NCBI GenBank assembly: GCA_030765065.1
Contig: CM060984.1
Coordinates: forward strand, 106,993,488-107,057,487
Reading direction: 5' to 3'
Length of the DNA stretch: 64,000 bases
Source: Deroplatys truncata
Lineage: Eukaryota; Arthropoda; Insecta; Mantodea; Mantidae
Part shown: positions 45,085-57,134 of the stretch, piece after piece
Numbering within the stretch: position 1 is the first letter of the stretch
Layout: each line of letters begins with the position of its first letter
Notes under the pieces: model-generated
What the model saw: the letters and a program-made list of their open reading frames with translations, nothing else
What the model was told of the DNA's origin: nothing
Databases searched by the model: none
Position numbers and translations under genes: made by a program

Positions 45085-45840
45085 TAAAAAGGTACGAATT
45101 GTCAAATAATTCAAATCAATAATAAAGAATATCACGATCGCGTTAATGCTATAAAAATATGTTAATATAAATATCAACATTAGCTAGATCTACGTTTTTA
45201 TGTAGTAAATTTTTATCTAATGGTGGCGCCGTCGCCTCTCAGAACCGGATCCCAGGAACGGTGTGTGGCATTTATGGTGAACAAAGCGGCATGTAGGAGG
45301 GTTTATTCCGGGTTCTTCGGTTTCCTCCGCTATTCATTCCACCAACTGATCCATTATCACCTTTCCTTTCATCCATTTCACCATCTTTTCATATCATCTC
45401 CTTCACTGCCATAAGAGGCTTCGGGCTGTTCACCCAACCTGGTTCTTCTATCCGATCCAATAGTATGTCTGCTCCCCGACAGACGCCTGACTCCAAGCAT
45501 TGGCTTGTCAGTCCTGGGGGTGTAATCCACCAAACAGGAGGATAAACCAAGAAAGAAAACCGAGAAGAAGATTTTGTCTATCCATATAAGTTTATAAGTT
45601 ACACAAAAAGCATTCAGAATCAAGAGGACTTCACGGGCTATTTCTAGAAAATTCAAGGTATACATTTTATTTGTCATTAAAATATGTTAAACGTGAAGCA
45701 TTTTAATCAAAAGCAGTAAGAGGTATCATTGAGAAATTAAAAAGTAATGAACAGTTTTTACAAAAAGTGTAGTTCAGAGTGTTGGCGATTTTTTTTAAAA
45801 TATGTGTATCGCATCGTTAGAAGACCTGCTTCTTTAACTG
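45085..45840 (+). repeat. Rep-A copy split by a SINE
   Basis: Rep-A at 45,085-45,218 and 45,566-45,840 is interrupted by SINE family 1. The flanks ttttatcta and ttttgtcta look like a diverged target duplication. Confidence 0.65.
45219..45565 (+). repeat. tRNA-derived SINE (family 1)
   Basis: Begins ggtggcgccgtcgcctctca and contains gctattcattccaccaactg, ttcatatcatctccttcact and cttcgggctgttcaccca. The head is shorter than in the 40.2 kb copy. Confidence 0.65.
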
Positions 45841-46001
45841 ATTGCCCTCCTCTTTGTAGGCCCACCTCAGGACTTACCAGTCAATGCCTTGGTTGAGTAT
45901 CCTGTCGATTGTCGAGAAGCAAGCAAATTCTAAATGTAGCATAGCCAGGTTGGGTGATCAGTCCAATGCCTGGTATAGCGATGAAGAAGAAAATGAAATG
46001 C

Positions 46002-46046
46002 AGTTATAACTGGGACGATAAGGGTATTATCGTCCCAGTTATAACT
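46002..46046. repeat. Perfect 20-bp hairpin
   Basis: agttataactgggacgataa, five-base loop gggta, then its exact complement. It sits at a junction between unrelated sequence and a Rep-A 3' scrap (46,047-46,105). Confidence 0.9.
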
Positions 46047-46169
46047 ACAAGGGTCCTCAAAACATGTGTTTACGGTGAAATCTAGGTATAGAATTTTAAG
46101 GTGGAACCCTGTAAAAACGGAGTGAGTGCACACAAATCAGATGATTCTCCACGCCTTTTCTGTCTTATT

Positions 46170-46837
46170 ACTTTCTCTATCACATAGTTAATAGGTAGAG
46201 AAGATATTGAATTCCACCCAAAAATTCGATACTGAGAATTCTCCGGAAATACATATCTTGGGGTCCCCTGAATGCAGAATAATCATTTTTAGAAAAATGT
46301 CCGTGTGTGTATCTGTATGTCTGTGTTTGTGAACAGCATAACCCAAAAACGAAAAGTCGAATAAATACAAAACTTGGTATTTAAGTTCAGTCAGTACCTT
46401 GCAAAGACGCGACATGAGGATTTTCAATAAAAAGCCCCCATCACTAACTACTCTTTACATCGAAAGTTTTCTAAAAAAATTTATTTTCTAAAGATTGGCC
46501 CTAACGATTTCGATTAAAATACCTATATTAAAATTATTTACATGACAAATAAAAAGCTGTACATCTTGAATTTTCTGGGTATAGCCTTTGAAGTCCTCTT
46601 CATTCGGAAGGAATTAGGTCTAAACGTTAAGGATAGACGAAAACTTGCTACACAAAAATATAGATTTCTTTAAAATAAACTATTTATTTCAAAAAACTTT
46701 TTTGTGGCGTCAGACATTTCACAGATTTCGTTAATAATGGTTCGAATTTTCAAATACTTTCACTCTCTTAAAGTCCTGTCGATTTTCAGATGTTTCTCGC
46801 TATTCCATGGAAAGTATATAGAATTCAAAGGCCAGTG
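46170..46837 (-). repeat. Rep-A copy (minus), divergent subfamily
   Basis: Starts ttactttctctatcacatag on the plus strand and carries the tagcctttgaagtcctcttc variant shared with the 9.2 and 61.1 kb copies. Confidence 0.65.
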
Positions 46838-47005
46838 GTAAGTAAAGGCGGAGGTCCTTTGTCGCAGATATACGCACATAAAAGAACCTCAAGCCTGATA
46901 AAGAGGCCTCTGAGCAAAATTTCCGATCTTTCACACCCTATACGAGTAAAAAGGGATACTAAGGACCACAGCAGTTAAAGAGCCTTCATAAATAAAACTC
47001 AATTT
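46838..47005 (+). repeat. SINE-like family 3
   Basis: cataaaagaacctcaagcct ... ctaaggaccacagcagttaa ... cataaataaaactcaattta. The same repeat occurs at 62,555-62,765 (minus) and as a fragment at 49,617-49,676. Confidence 0.6.
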
Positions 47006-47034
47006 AATTTTTACAACTTTCCAGAAACTACTTT

Positions 47035-47655
47035 GTTGCTAATTTTCTTGTGGGTGCAAAGGGAATGTTGAAAATACAGTAGGCTTTAAGCGATAGTCAA
47101 ATCTTTTAAGAGCTGGTTGCTATGTGGATCATTCTATTCTCTTTGCATATCCAGGACATAAAAAAACGAATAACGATTTCCCATTTGAGAAGAAGTATTA
47201 AAAATTGTAAAATTCAATCATTTAGCAAGGAACATCTTAGAAATGGTTCACTCGACAAAAAAATGTATATGACAAACTGTCTGTTTTAACGAGATCTACA
47301 TTTTATGTGTACTAAAATTTTGACTATCTCTTATGGTTTAGCAGTTTTGCAAAAGTCATTCAGAATGAAGAGCACTTTTGGGGACATTCCCAGAAAATTC
47401 GTGATATGCGGTTCATTTGATATGCATTTTTATCTTAACCATATGATATTTTAATCAAAATTGCTAGAACCATTGTTTGAGAAAATAAAAGTTTTCGACA
47501 AATGCTCCATGTAAAGGGTAGTCTGGGTTGGGGATTTTCTTAAAATTCTTCGTGTCGCATCGTTGAAAGATACTGAACCGAAATGCCAAGTTTGGTATTT
47601 ATTCCACTTTTCGTTTTTGAGTTATAATGTTCAAAGACACGAACAGTTATTCAAA
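47035..47655 (+). repeat. Rep-A copy, 3'-truncated
   Basis: Runs from ttgctaattttcttgtggg to caaagacacgaacagtta, where the next Rep-A begins at an A-run. Confidence 0.7.
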
Positions 47656-48582
47656 AAATCTGATGTGTTACACTCACATGACTTTCTCTACTCTTGTACA
47701 AACTATTATACAAATCTTATTCTCCATCTATTTCATATTAATCGAGATAAACATTTGCAGAAACGATCTTTTGACATGCCAAGAGAATTACATTTTACAC
47801 ATAGCGACCAGTTCAAAAATATTTGACAATAGCTTAAGGCGTTCCCCTTGTTTTGCATTTGCAAGAAATACAGTATCCTTTAAGCATATACATATATCTT
47901 AATAGCTGGTTGCTAGGTGCAGCACCGTTCTCTTTTCCACAGATTAATACTCTTTGTATATCCTAGACAAAAAATTAATAACGAGAGAAAATAAGTATTG
48001 AAAAATTTAAGGGAGTAACAAGCAATATCTCGAAAATGGTTCATTCAATAAAAAAATGTATATGATAAATTGTGTGTTTTATCGCGACCTACATTTTTTG
48101 TGTAGTAAAAGTTTGTCTATCTCTTATGGTTTACCAAGTATGCAAAAGTTGTTCACAATGAAGAATACTTTTGGAGAAATTCTCAGAAAATTCAAGATAT
48201 ACATTTTATTTGTCATGAAAATATCTTAAACATATGATACTTTATTCAAAAACGTTAGAGCCATTTTTGAGAAAATTAAAATTTTCTAGAAATGTTCCAT
48301 GTACAGGGTAATCTGGGGTGGGGGGATTTTCTTGAAAACCTTCGTGTCGCATCTCTGGAAGATACTGAACCTAAATATCAAGTTGGGTGTTTATCCGACT
48401 GTTCGTTTCTGAGTTATGCTGTTCATATACACACACACACACACACGGACATGTTTCCAAAAATGCTTTTTTTTTTATTCAGGGGATATCAAAACATATA
48501 TTTCCGGTGAAATCTCGGTATCGAATTTTTGGGTGGGATGCAATACTTCCCCTACTTACCATACGTAGAAGAGAAAGTAAAA
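47656..48582 (+). repeat. Rep-A copy, near full length
   Basis: Starts aaaaaatctgatgtgttaca and ends gtagaagagaaagtaaaaa; all landmarks are present. Confidence 0.75.
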
Positions 48583-49034
48583 AAGACGAAAGCTGAGGAA
48601 TGTTTTCATACCGTGAGAAAAGGTTTAAAGAGGAAACACTGCTAAAACAGAACGCTGAACGTCCAATTCAAGCACGCAGGAATTTGCTAGAGGGCTCAGC
48701 ATTTTCTCCCTTGTGTTTTTAATAAAATCACGCTATGGATTTCTCTCTATCGTAGCGAATTCATATACGCGGAGCAACACATGTTCACAACTTTGAGGGA
48801 ATTGTTAGCCGCCATTGTATTTCTCTGGCATGCAAAATAAACAGCGTGGCAGTCTGTCGTGCACAGAAATTCAAGTCTAAAATGGAAAGTGATTCTCTCT
48901 CTCTCTCTCACTCTTTTACGCATATTACTTGCATGGGCCGCATATATTTCTGCGCATGGTTTACAATTGGAAAGAAAGCGATGCAAAAATATGTTCTGCT
49001 TTTTATTAGTGTTGCAAATTTCTTTTTATTTCTA
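48583..49034. other. Unassigned spacer
   Basis: No gene recognised. A short (CT)n stretch lies near 48,895. Confidence 0.4.
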
Positions 49035-49850
49035 TCTACAGTAAGTAGAGGAAGTATTGCATTCCAGCCAAAAATTCGATACCCAGATTCACCGCTTCGA
49101 AACTCCTTGAATCCAAAAAAAGCATTTTTAGAAAAAGGTCCATGTGCGTATAAGTGAAAAGTATAACTCAAAAATAAAATGTTGGCTAAACACCAAACTT
49201 AGTATTTAGATTCAGCATCTTCTAAGGACACGACATAAAGATCTTGAAGAAAATCCACTCTCCCCAAACTATCCTTTACAGGCACAATTTTTCCAAATAT
49301 TTGATTTTCTGAAAAATGAATACAATGATTTTGATTAAATTGCCACATTTTTTAAAACATTTTCATGCAAATCAAATGCATATCTTGAATTTTCTGATAA
49401 TAGCCGCTGAAGTCCTGTTTGTATAATTGCTAAATTGCAACAGATACTACAAACAAAACGTAGATCTCGTTAAAGAACATAGTTAGGCCTTATAAACTTT
49501 TTCTGTGGATTTAACCATTTCCGAGATATGTGCTATTATTGGTTTGAATTTTTAACTTTATTAAAATGTTAAGAATATTTCTCTCAACTGAGAAGCCGTT
49601 ATTCTTTTTTTTCCCTTGTGGTCACCATAGTAGTTAAGGAGCGTCCATAAATAAAACTCAATTTAATTTACATAGCTACAGGCTCTTTAAAAATCTATTG
49701 CTTTACTTACTGTATCCTACAACAAAATGTGTAAATATGATTGAAATTTTATCTGAGTTATCAAGAAGTAGATAGAAGAATAGGTTTTTCTAAGAATAGT
49801 TTCTAGAAGAGTGAGTAGAGAAAGTCATGTGAATGCCACGCACAAGATTT
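49035..49850 (-). repeat. Rep-A copy (minus) with family-3 scrap
   Basis: Rep-A runs from gtaagtagaggaagtattgc to gagtagagaaagtcatgtga. A piece of SINE-like family 3 (49,617-49,676) interrupts it. Confidence 0.6.
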
Positions 49851-50653
49851 TCTTTCATTGTTAGAGTTTTTCCTGTTCCTTTGCAACTTTCTTCTGCCCG
49901 TCTCTCTCCTATATTGCCAGTATCTGTCTACTTTCATGTTTAATACCACCCAGTAAGAAAATCTTCCATTCCGCTTCTAAACATTATATGTATAATTTTA
50001 CTTGCAGTATGCAGTCGATTTCCAAGCCATTGTTTTCTTTAGAAGATGAACGAGTTGTAAAACAAGCAAAGAGGTGTGCTTAAGCTTGGATTTACGTTCC
50101 TACTACGTCGCTAAAATTCTGATACCACTCGATGGTATTCTTTACGATCGACGGGATGCGAAGGCATGCCTTTCAAGGGGTATGGCCATTTTTATTATTT
50201 ATGAGGCTGTATAAAACACGGAGTGTAAAAAGTGTTTCTTAATATAAGATTTTTTTATATAATCGAGGTGAAAGTGAACCTTCGAAGAGCCACAATCAAT
50301 GTTTATTTGTTTAAATCCGTTGATCTATTTGCGTTGAAGAGGTTAACGTGGTTGTATTTTATGTGAGCCACATAGGAACGAGGAGATTTAAGTTGATATT
50401 GAAATGTGCAACTCCGTCCCGTCCCATAGCGTTTACCTTTCTTTCTCCCTTTTTGCATAATGCTAGTCACTTAATTGACATGCGGATTATGTATTTCTAA
50501 AAATAGGCCTAAATCCGCCAATTAACTATGTTCTGGCTAGTTGAGTACCGTTATAAATCGTTACCAGTCAAGAGCGGTATATGCACAGATGAATCCAGAC
50601 AGCAGGACCAGTTTTAACATCTTAAAGTCGGAACGGACCGGATGACCTAATCC

Positions 50654-50719
<66 letters not shown>

Positions 50720-51039
50720 TAATACTGCTTTATTGTCTTTGAGAATGTATTCGACTTTATGAAGAGAACTGTTTTATGGAATAATGGACCAACGCGGATA
50801 TCCTGGCACGTTTTAAAGATAAAAGTATAGAGACTGTACCATTTAAGTTGAGACTGTACAATATCTTCAAAACTAAGCGTTGTGGAGAGAAATGCCCTGA
50901 ATAAAAGTTGCTTGGTATTGTAGGAAACGTAAATGCCATTAGCCGTGTTTTGTTTGGAGGACATTATGATAGTCATTTTAAGGTCAGTGTTATAGTCACT
51001 TTATTCCCTATGCTCCCCAGAGTCTGAATGAGAGTATGA

Positions 51040-51093
<54 letters not shown>

Positions 51094-51245
51094 TCGGTCT
51101 AAAGATTAAAACACAAAAATGGCACGAAACCCAACAACAAGAGAATATGAGTTAAGATCGTTGCTAATAGGCAATAAGTTCCAAAGGAAAGGCAGCCGAT
51201 AAGACCAATGTAGTTAAAGGCGGAGTATATATGGAACTAAAAAAT
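49851..51245. other. Spacer with two microsatellites
   Basis: (TTA)n at about 50,656-50,719 and (TG)n at 51,040-51,092. No gene recognised. Confidence 0.5.
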
Positions 51246-51385
51246 GTAGCTATTTCTGCAAAGGTTTATTTAGATTAAAATGAAGTAGATAGGAAAATAA
51301 GCTTTAGTAAGAATAGTTTTTATCACATAATAAATGATAGAGGGTAGAGAAAGTCTGTAAATGTATCTCATAAGATTTTTCAAAA
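51246..51385 (-). repeat. Rep-A 5' fragment (minus)
   Basis: atttctgcaaaggtttattt ... gggtagagaaagtctgtaaa ... tctcataagattttt. Confidence 0.55.
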
Positions 51386-52253
51386 TACAAATGTGCATCA
51401 TGTATCATGGAGAAAATGTCTTAATGTCTTACTTCATCCACCAGTATTTCTAATCTAATCGTAAATGTGACACACAAAGACATTTTGATAACAGTAGTAT
51501 GATATAGATAGGGCAAATATCCACTGAGCGAGGATTCAACATAACTACAGTTATCTGTGGCATCCCCTTCCCCTTAACGCACTGTCGATACAAACTCTCA
51601 GCGTGCAAGCATTGTAAGCCAAAGGATATTTGAAGAGCCAATGGGAAAAATGATGGACATTATTTGAAACAGTTTTTCAGGAGAAGCAATTGAACGTTTG
51701 AAATGCTTTGTGATCAACGCTGGCAACGCAGTGCGAAACTATGTGCACTAGTAGTTGGATTGTTTATTGTCTACTATTTTAATGCATTTCTAAATTTTTT
51801 TAATATTATGGTCATTGTATACATTTTCTTCATAACCTCAAACATTCTGCGATAGCTTCTTCTCTTCTGAGAAGACTTCTCTGTGTTAGAAGCGTTTTGA
51901 ATGTCATCTACTTCACCATTCCAACTTTTCCAAATCACCGTCTTACAAATAAGCAACATAGAAACACAATTGCAACGAATAGAACCTATAACTTACAAAT
52001 TTCATCCACAAAATAATAATTATGTAAAACAAGAGAAGACTGAGAACATAAACGCAGGGTTGCCAACAGAGTTTGCAAAGAATGCAGAATAAAAGAAACA
52101 GGCTGTGAAGCATGCGGGTATGAGAGTCATCATTTTTTCTATGCCACAACTGACATCCAGCATTGTTTCCGTTCATGGGTAATTTTCTGATCGTTACTAC
52201 ACACTGGTTGTCAGCGTTCTTGCCTTATACCTCTGTATGTGCATTCTACATGT
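51386..52253. other. Unassigned spacer
   Basis: No gene or repeat recognised. Confidence 0.35.
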
Positions 52254-52991
52254 CTTAAGCTCCTTGTACACGATATTTTTCAATATGTGAAAAGATTGGG
52301 CAAGACTTGACAAGACCTGGCAAGACTTGATGATGTCATAAATGTGTATTTACAAGTTACGTCTTTGCTAAACTGATACATTTCAGAACACGCTGATAAT
52401 AATTCATCACGCGCAAAGCAATTTACTACTTGTGTTCACGTTATAAAAATTGTCAACGAAATATTATTTGCTAATATTATGTAGCATTTTCGCATATTAT
52501 ATCCACTGAAATCATATTGCGATTATGGAATACAATAGAAACACCACCAACTGATAGGTTAACACACTGAATGACATTGCATTAATATATAATTAGTTCG
52601 GAAATCTACCTGACAATTATTTCTTCATATGTCTTCATCTTGTTGTGGTAATCCACGGAGCCCTCGACGTACAAAAATGGTCAGCTTATGTATAACCTAT
52701 TCAGTTCTCGTACCTTGGCCGGGTAGCCATTTTTGTTTACTTTTCGCTTTCAGCCATGCTGCAGATTTCGTGATGTAGTGTAAATACTCGTATTTGATTG
52801 GCAAAAGCCAAAAGCGTTGTCAAATCTTTGACCGTTTAGAGCATATCATTTGCTTTCAAGACGTTCAAAGAGTTTAAAAGCATTGGAAGCAATTTGACAA
52901 GAAAAGTTACGAAGTTGTGACAACTCTTGAGAAGTCTTGTAAAGTATTGAATTTGACAAACATTTGATCCTGTACAAGAAGCTATTAAGCT
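52254..52991. mobile_element. Possible TTAA-type MITE
   Basis: The left end cttaagctccttgtacacga is partly mirrored by a right end that reads back cttaatagcttcttgtacag; both are followed inward by caagacttg-like words. TTAA lies near each end. The match is weak. Confidence 0.3.
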
Positions 52992-53064
52992 ATACTTTGC
53001 CATTCTCAGTTCATTTTCGACAAAAAAGTGACTCATTTGTCCTAGCTCTGGCAATAATATTACT

Positions 53065-53530
53065 ATTGTTTTAGAGCGAGGTGGCTCCAAGGTAACATAT
53101 GAGGCTCAAAGTTCGATTCCCGTTGACCGCCCAATCTGACAGATATTTCGTGGGTTTCCCTGGTCGGTAGGCAAATGCTGGGATGGTTTCTCGTCTACCA
53201 CGATTTTCTTTCCATCATTTCCCTTTCATTCCGTTTCCTTCTCATCTTTCAGATATGTTTAAAGATTTCGTGGTGTGTGGCGATACCGGGCAGATGGCAC
53301 GGACGCTTGCCCGAAAGACACTGTGGACACTGGTGGACTGTTTTATTGGACAGTTCGTTTATTGCCCTCTAGAGGCAGCTCCATTTCTTCGAGCTATAAC
53401 TGTTAGGGACCTCCACGCCTCTCTGTGGCCGGTCTGCAGCCTGTAACCTCACCTCATTCCTTCCTTCTGGGGGTGCTAGCCGCAATAGATCTTGCATAGG
53501 TCGTAGTGCACGTGGTGTCCCCCTCCGTTG
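53065..53530 (+). repeat. tRNA-derived SINE (family 2)
   Basis: The head has gagcgaggtggctccaagg and the B box agttcgattcccg. The body has gtgggtttccctggtcggta and a T/C-rich stretch, then a GC-richer tail. Confidence 0.65.
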
Positions 53531-53659
53531 TATACTCTATTATTATTGTCATTATTAATTTATCCACTCCCAGCCGATACTGTTTATTTCAGGATATGAA
53601 AACAATTTTTCGAAAAACATTGTTTTCGTGAAGTTATTGTATAACAACTATGTTTGTAA

Positions 53660-54967
53660 TACTTGTTGACGGACACACACTTTGAAACGTTATTTCTCAG
53701 CAACAAAATGATACAGAAATAAAATGTTTGTTGTGTACGATCCAGAAGGCAATGGAAAAGCGTAGCAACACGTTCATCGTTCTTCGTGTGTTTATAAACA
53801 AACAAAATGCCGGTGACATTATCATTCATTGAACGTAAGCGGTTACTGAAGTGTTATTGGAAAATGGAGAATGTTATAGAAGTTCAACGACGTTGGAGGG
53901 TTGCATTTGGGACACCACCACCAACAAGGGTAACAATAACAAGAATTCGAGACAAGTTTGAAGTTGATGGAACGGTGTAAGATGTGTTGAAAGGTCGGTG
54001 CGGAAGAAAGAGAAGTGCCACTGATAACGAGAGTGCTGATGCAGTCATGAGGGTTTTTGCACGATCCCCAAAGAAGTCAGTGAGGCAATGTGCTCGTGAG
54101 ATTGGTATCAAGAAAAACAGTGTTCATCGAATTGTGCGAGGTCAAAAATGGAAGGCTTATATTCCCAGACTTCTCCGCACACTAAATGAGGACGACCCAG
54201 ATAGGCTACTGCAATTTTGTGAGTGGTTCCCAAACAAGTGTGATGAAACGGAAATTTTCAAGGATCAATTGTTTGGTCAGATGAAGCCTCATTCAAACTT
54301 AATGACACATCGTCATAATTGTGTGTACTGGGCTAAGGAAAACCCACACATCATTAAAGTAAAGGCAGTCAATCTTCCAGGAGTAACGGTATAGCGTGGT
54401 CTGTCTTCCAGAGGAGTAATTGGGCCCTACTGCTTCGAAGAGACTGTCACGGATCAGACTTACCTGTAAATGTTAGAAATCATGATTCCACGCCTTAATC
54501 ATCTCTTTGAGAATGAAAATGAGATTTACATCCCACAAGATGGGACTCCACCTCACTTTCATGTCGTTGTGAGAAATTTCCTCAGTCACACATTCAATCA
54601 GAGATGAATAAGACGAAGAGGAAGTGCTATGGAGTTCCCGCCCCGATTTCCCAATTTAAACTCTCTAGACTTCTACCTTTGTGGAACTTTAGAACATGGT
54701 GTACGCCACAAAACCACAAACACTGGAGGATCTAAGAGATCTGATTCAACATACCATCAATGATATTCCATTACCAACAATCCAGACAGTATGTTGCACT
54801 GTTCGACGTCGTTGCTGGGAGTGTACTGTGGCAGAAGTTGGGCATTTTGAAGATGTATGGGCTTAAGGAAGTTTATAGAAAAATACACAAAAAAGTATTT
54901 CTGTCTCATTCTGTTGCTGAACAATAACGTTTCAAAGTGTGTATACATTAATTTGGAACACTCTGTA
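53660..54967 (+). mobile_element. Decayed mariner/Tc1-family transposon
   Basis: Inner TIRs: acacactttgaaacgttatt at 53,675 and, inverted, at the right end (54,925-54,944), followed by matching cagcaaca words. The right tip ends ggaacactctgta; the left outer tip is diverged or lost. It encloses one transposase pseudogene. Confidence 0.8.
53807..54866 (+). pseudogene. Mariner/Tc1-superfamily transposase pseudogene
   Basis: Starts MPVTLSFIERKRLLKC; the N-terminal helix-turn-helix is followed by RSPKKSVRQCAREIGI and KKNSVHRIV. Then come CEWFPNKCDE, RHNCVYWAKENPHI, VNLPGVTV, LSSRGVIGPYCFEETV, PQDGTPPHFHVVVRNF and PPRFPNLNSLDFYL, ending HFEDVWA. The second catalytic D is kept (QDG) and the third is changed (PDL to PNL). 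In-frame stops occur at 53,978 and 54,392 and later. One base is missing before the WSDEASFKLN motif (near 54,276), shifting the frame. It is certainly dead; length near 350 codons is normal for the family. Confidence 0.85.
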
Positions 54968-55354
54968 TATGTTTACGACATTTTTTCTATGATTTATTTA
55001 AATATTGTTTTTTACCTAAGCGATTCCTGTTAATTAAACTTTGTTAATATAATTTTCTTAACAATATATTTATATCATTTCCTAAATTTCTAGCTTTTGG
55101 TTACTCGCAGCAAGTGTTGGAACAAACAAGATGAAGAGAAATGTTAGTAAGAGGCTTAGTCTTTTACATTTGAGAAAATGAAATAGTTCGAGTTCAGTAA
55201 ATATCTTATGTAGATTTCTTGGAATCTTTGTACTTGTCCGACATTTCGATTTTAATATTATGACATACTGAATGTTCTCTTTTACACTCTGATTCACTCT
55301 CAAACTCGCAACCACAACCCCTGTACTACGTCTGGCACTGTGACACGGGACTCG

Positions 55355-55410
<56 letters not shown>

Positions 55411-55589
55411 TTGTGTTAAAATGTCGATATCCAATACTTTATGGAAATTTATATATCCTATACACTTATCATAAATAAAGCAGAAAGATAACTTGCAAAT
55501 GCATCAAGGTGAGTTTAGTTGCAACGTTATAACTGCATGTATGCAGTAATACGCGCACACTAATAAATTACAATTTTAAAATTTACTGG
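54968..55589. other. Spacer with (CT)n
   Basis: A (CT)n microsatellite of about 55 bp at 55,351-55,406. No gene recognised. Confidence 0.5.
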
Positions 55590-56834
55590 ATTTATCTTTT
55601 TACCACGGTTTACCAGTCATACAAAAGTTATTCAGAATGAATAGGACTTCACAGGTTTTTCGTAGAAAATTCAGTACATACATTTTATTTATCATGAAAA
55701 TATGTTAAAACATATGATATTTTAATAAAAAATACTAAAACATTTTCCATATTTGGCGAAGTATATTTTCTTGGAAAAATATTCGTGTCGAATAGTTGGA
55801 GGATACATAATAATACAAAGTTCAATTTGGTGTTTATCGGACTCTTCGGTTTTGAGTTTGCTGTTCACAGACACAAACACACACATGGATCTTTTCCTAA
55901 AAATGTTAGTAAGTAGGGGAAGTATTCCATTCCACCCAAACATTCGATATTAGATTTCGCCTGAAATATATGTTTTGAGGCCCACTGAATCCAATAAAAG
56001 CATTTTTAGAAAAGTCCGTCTGTCTGTCTGTGTCTATGAACAGCATAGCTGAACAACGAAAAGTCGGATAAATACCAAACTTGGTATTTAGGTTCAGTAT
56101 GCTTCAAAGATGCGACACCAAGATTTTCGAGAAAATCCCCACCCCATACTACCATTTACATGGAACATTTTTCGAAAATTTTGGTTTTCTCCTAAATGGC
56201 TCTAACAATTTGGATTAAAGTATCATATGTTTAAGATACTTTTATGGCAAATGAAATGTATATCTTGAATTTTCCGGGAATGTCTCCAAAAGTTGTCTTC
56301 ATTCTGAATGAATTTTGCATAGCTGGTAAACCGTAAGAGATAGACAAACTTCTGCTAGACAAAAAATGTAGATCTCGTTAAAAAACACAATTGTCGAGTG
56401 AACTATTTCCGAGATATTACTTAATATTTGTTTGAATTTTCCAATACTTATACTTTTTCTCAAATGGGAATTCGTTATTCTTTTTTTAATATCTTGGACA
56501 TGCAAAGAGAATGGAATGCTCCACATAGCAACCAGTTCTCAAAAGATTTGACTATCGCTTAAAGCCTACCACATTTCCCTTGCATCTGCAAGAAAATTAG
56601 CAGTACGATAGTTTTTGAAAAATTTTATATTGTTTAATATGAAGTATATGGAGAATAAGCGTTCATAAAAATAGTTTGTACAATAGTTTCTCTTAAAGAG
56701 TCATGTGAATGTAACACATCAAATTTTTTTATTCAGGGAGTCTCAAAATGTATATTTCTAGTGAAAACTCGGTATCGAATTTTTGGATGGAATGCAATAC
56801 TTTCTCTTCTTACTATAAGTAGAGAAAGTAAAAA
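55590..56834. repeat. Rep-A copy (plus) with a nested Rep-A (minus)
   Basis: A plus-strand Rep-A (55,590-55,906 and 56,733-56,834) is split by a minus-strand Rep-A (55,907-56,732) that entered the T-run before gattcagg. The insert runs from tagtaagtaggggaagta to gtaacacatcaaattttt, giving a direct view of what inserts. Confidence 0.75.
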
Positions 56835-57134
56835 TTATAAGAGGGAGGGACTGGAATTGCTCTTCTGGAAATAAACGCAGTGGAATTCTAAAATTAAGTA
56901 CCAGAGTTTGCTTGTGCGCCTTCACTGAGGCCTCTGCGGTCAGTTTAGTTCCCAAGGTGAGGTAACCGAAGGAATTCAGACCACAGTCTTCCCTCGGGGG
57001 AAATGTCTACCAAAGGGAACATCTTTTGCCTTAAGGAATGTGATTCTGCGACTATGTCGTAAGGGTTATACATCTGAAAACAACAGTAGTAGCTTGATCT
57101 GCAGATATTGCCACAGTAATTAGAAGAGCATCAA

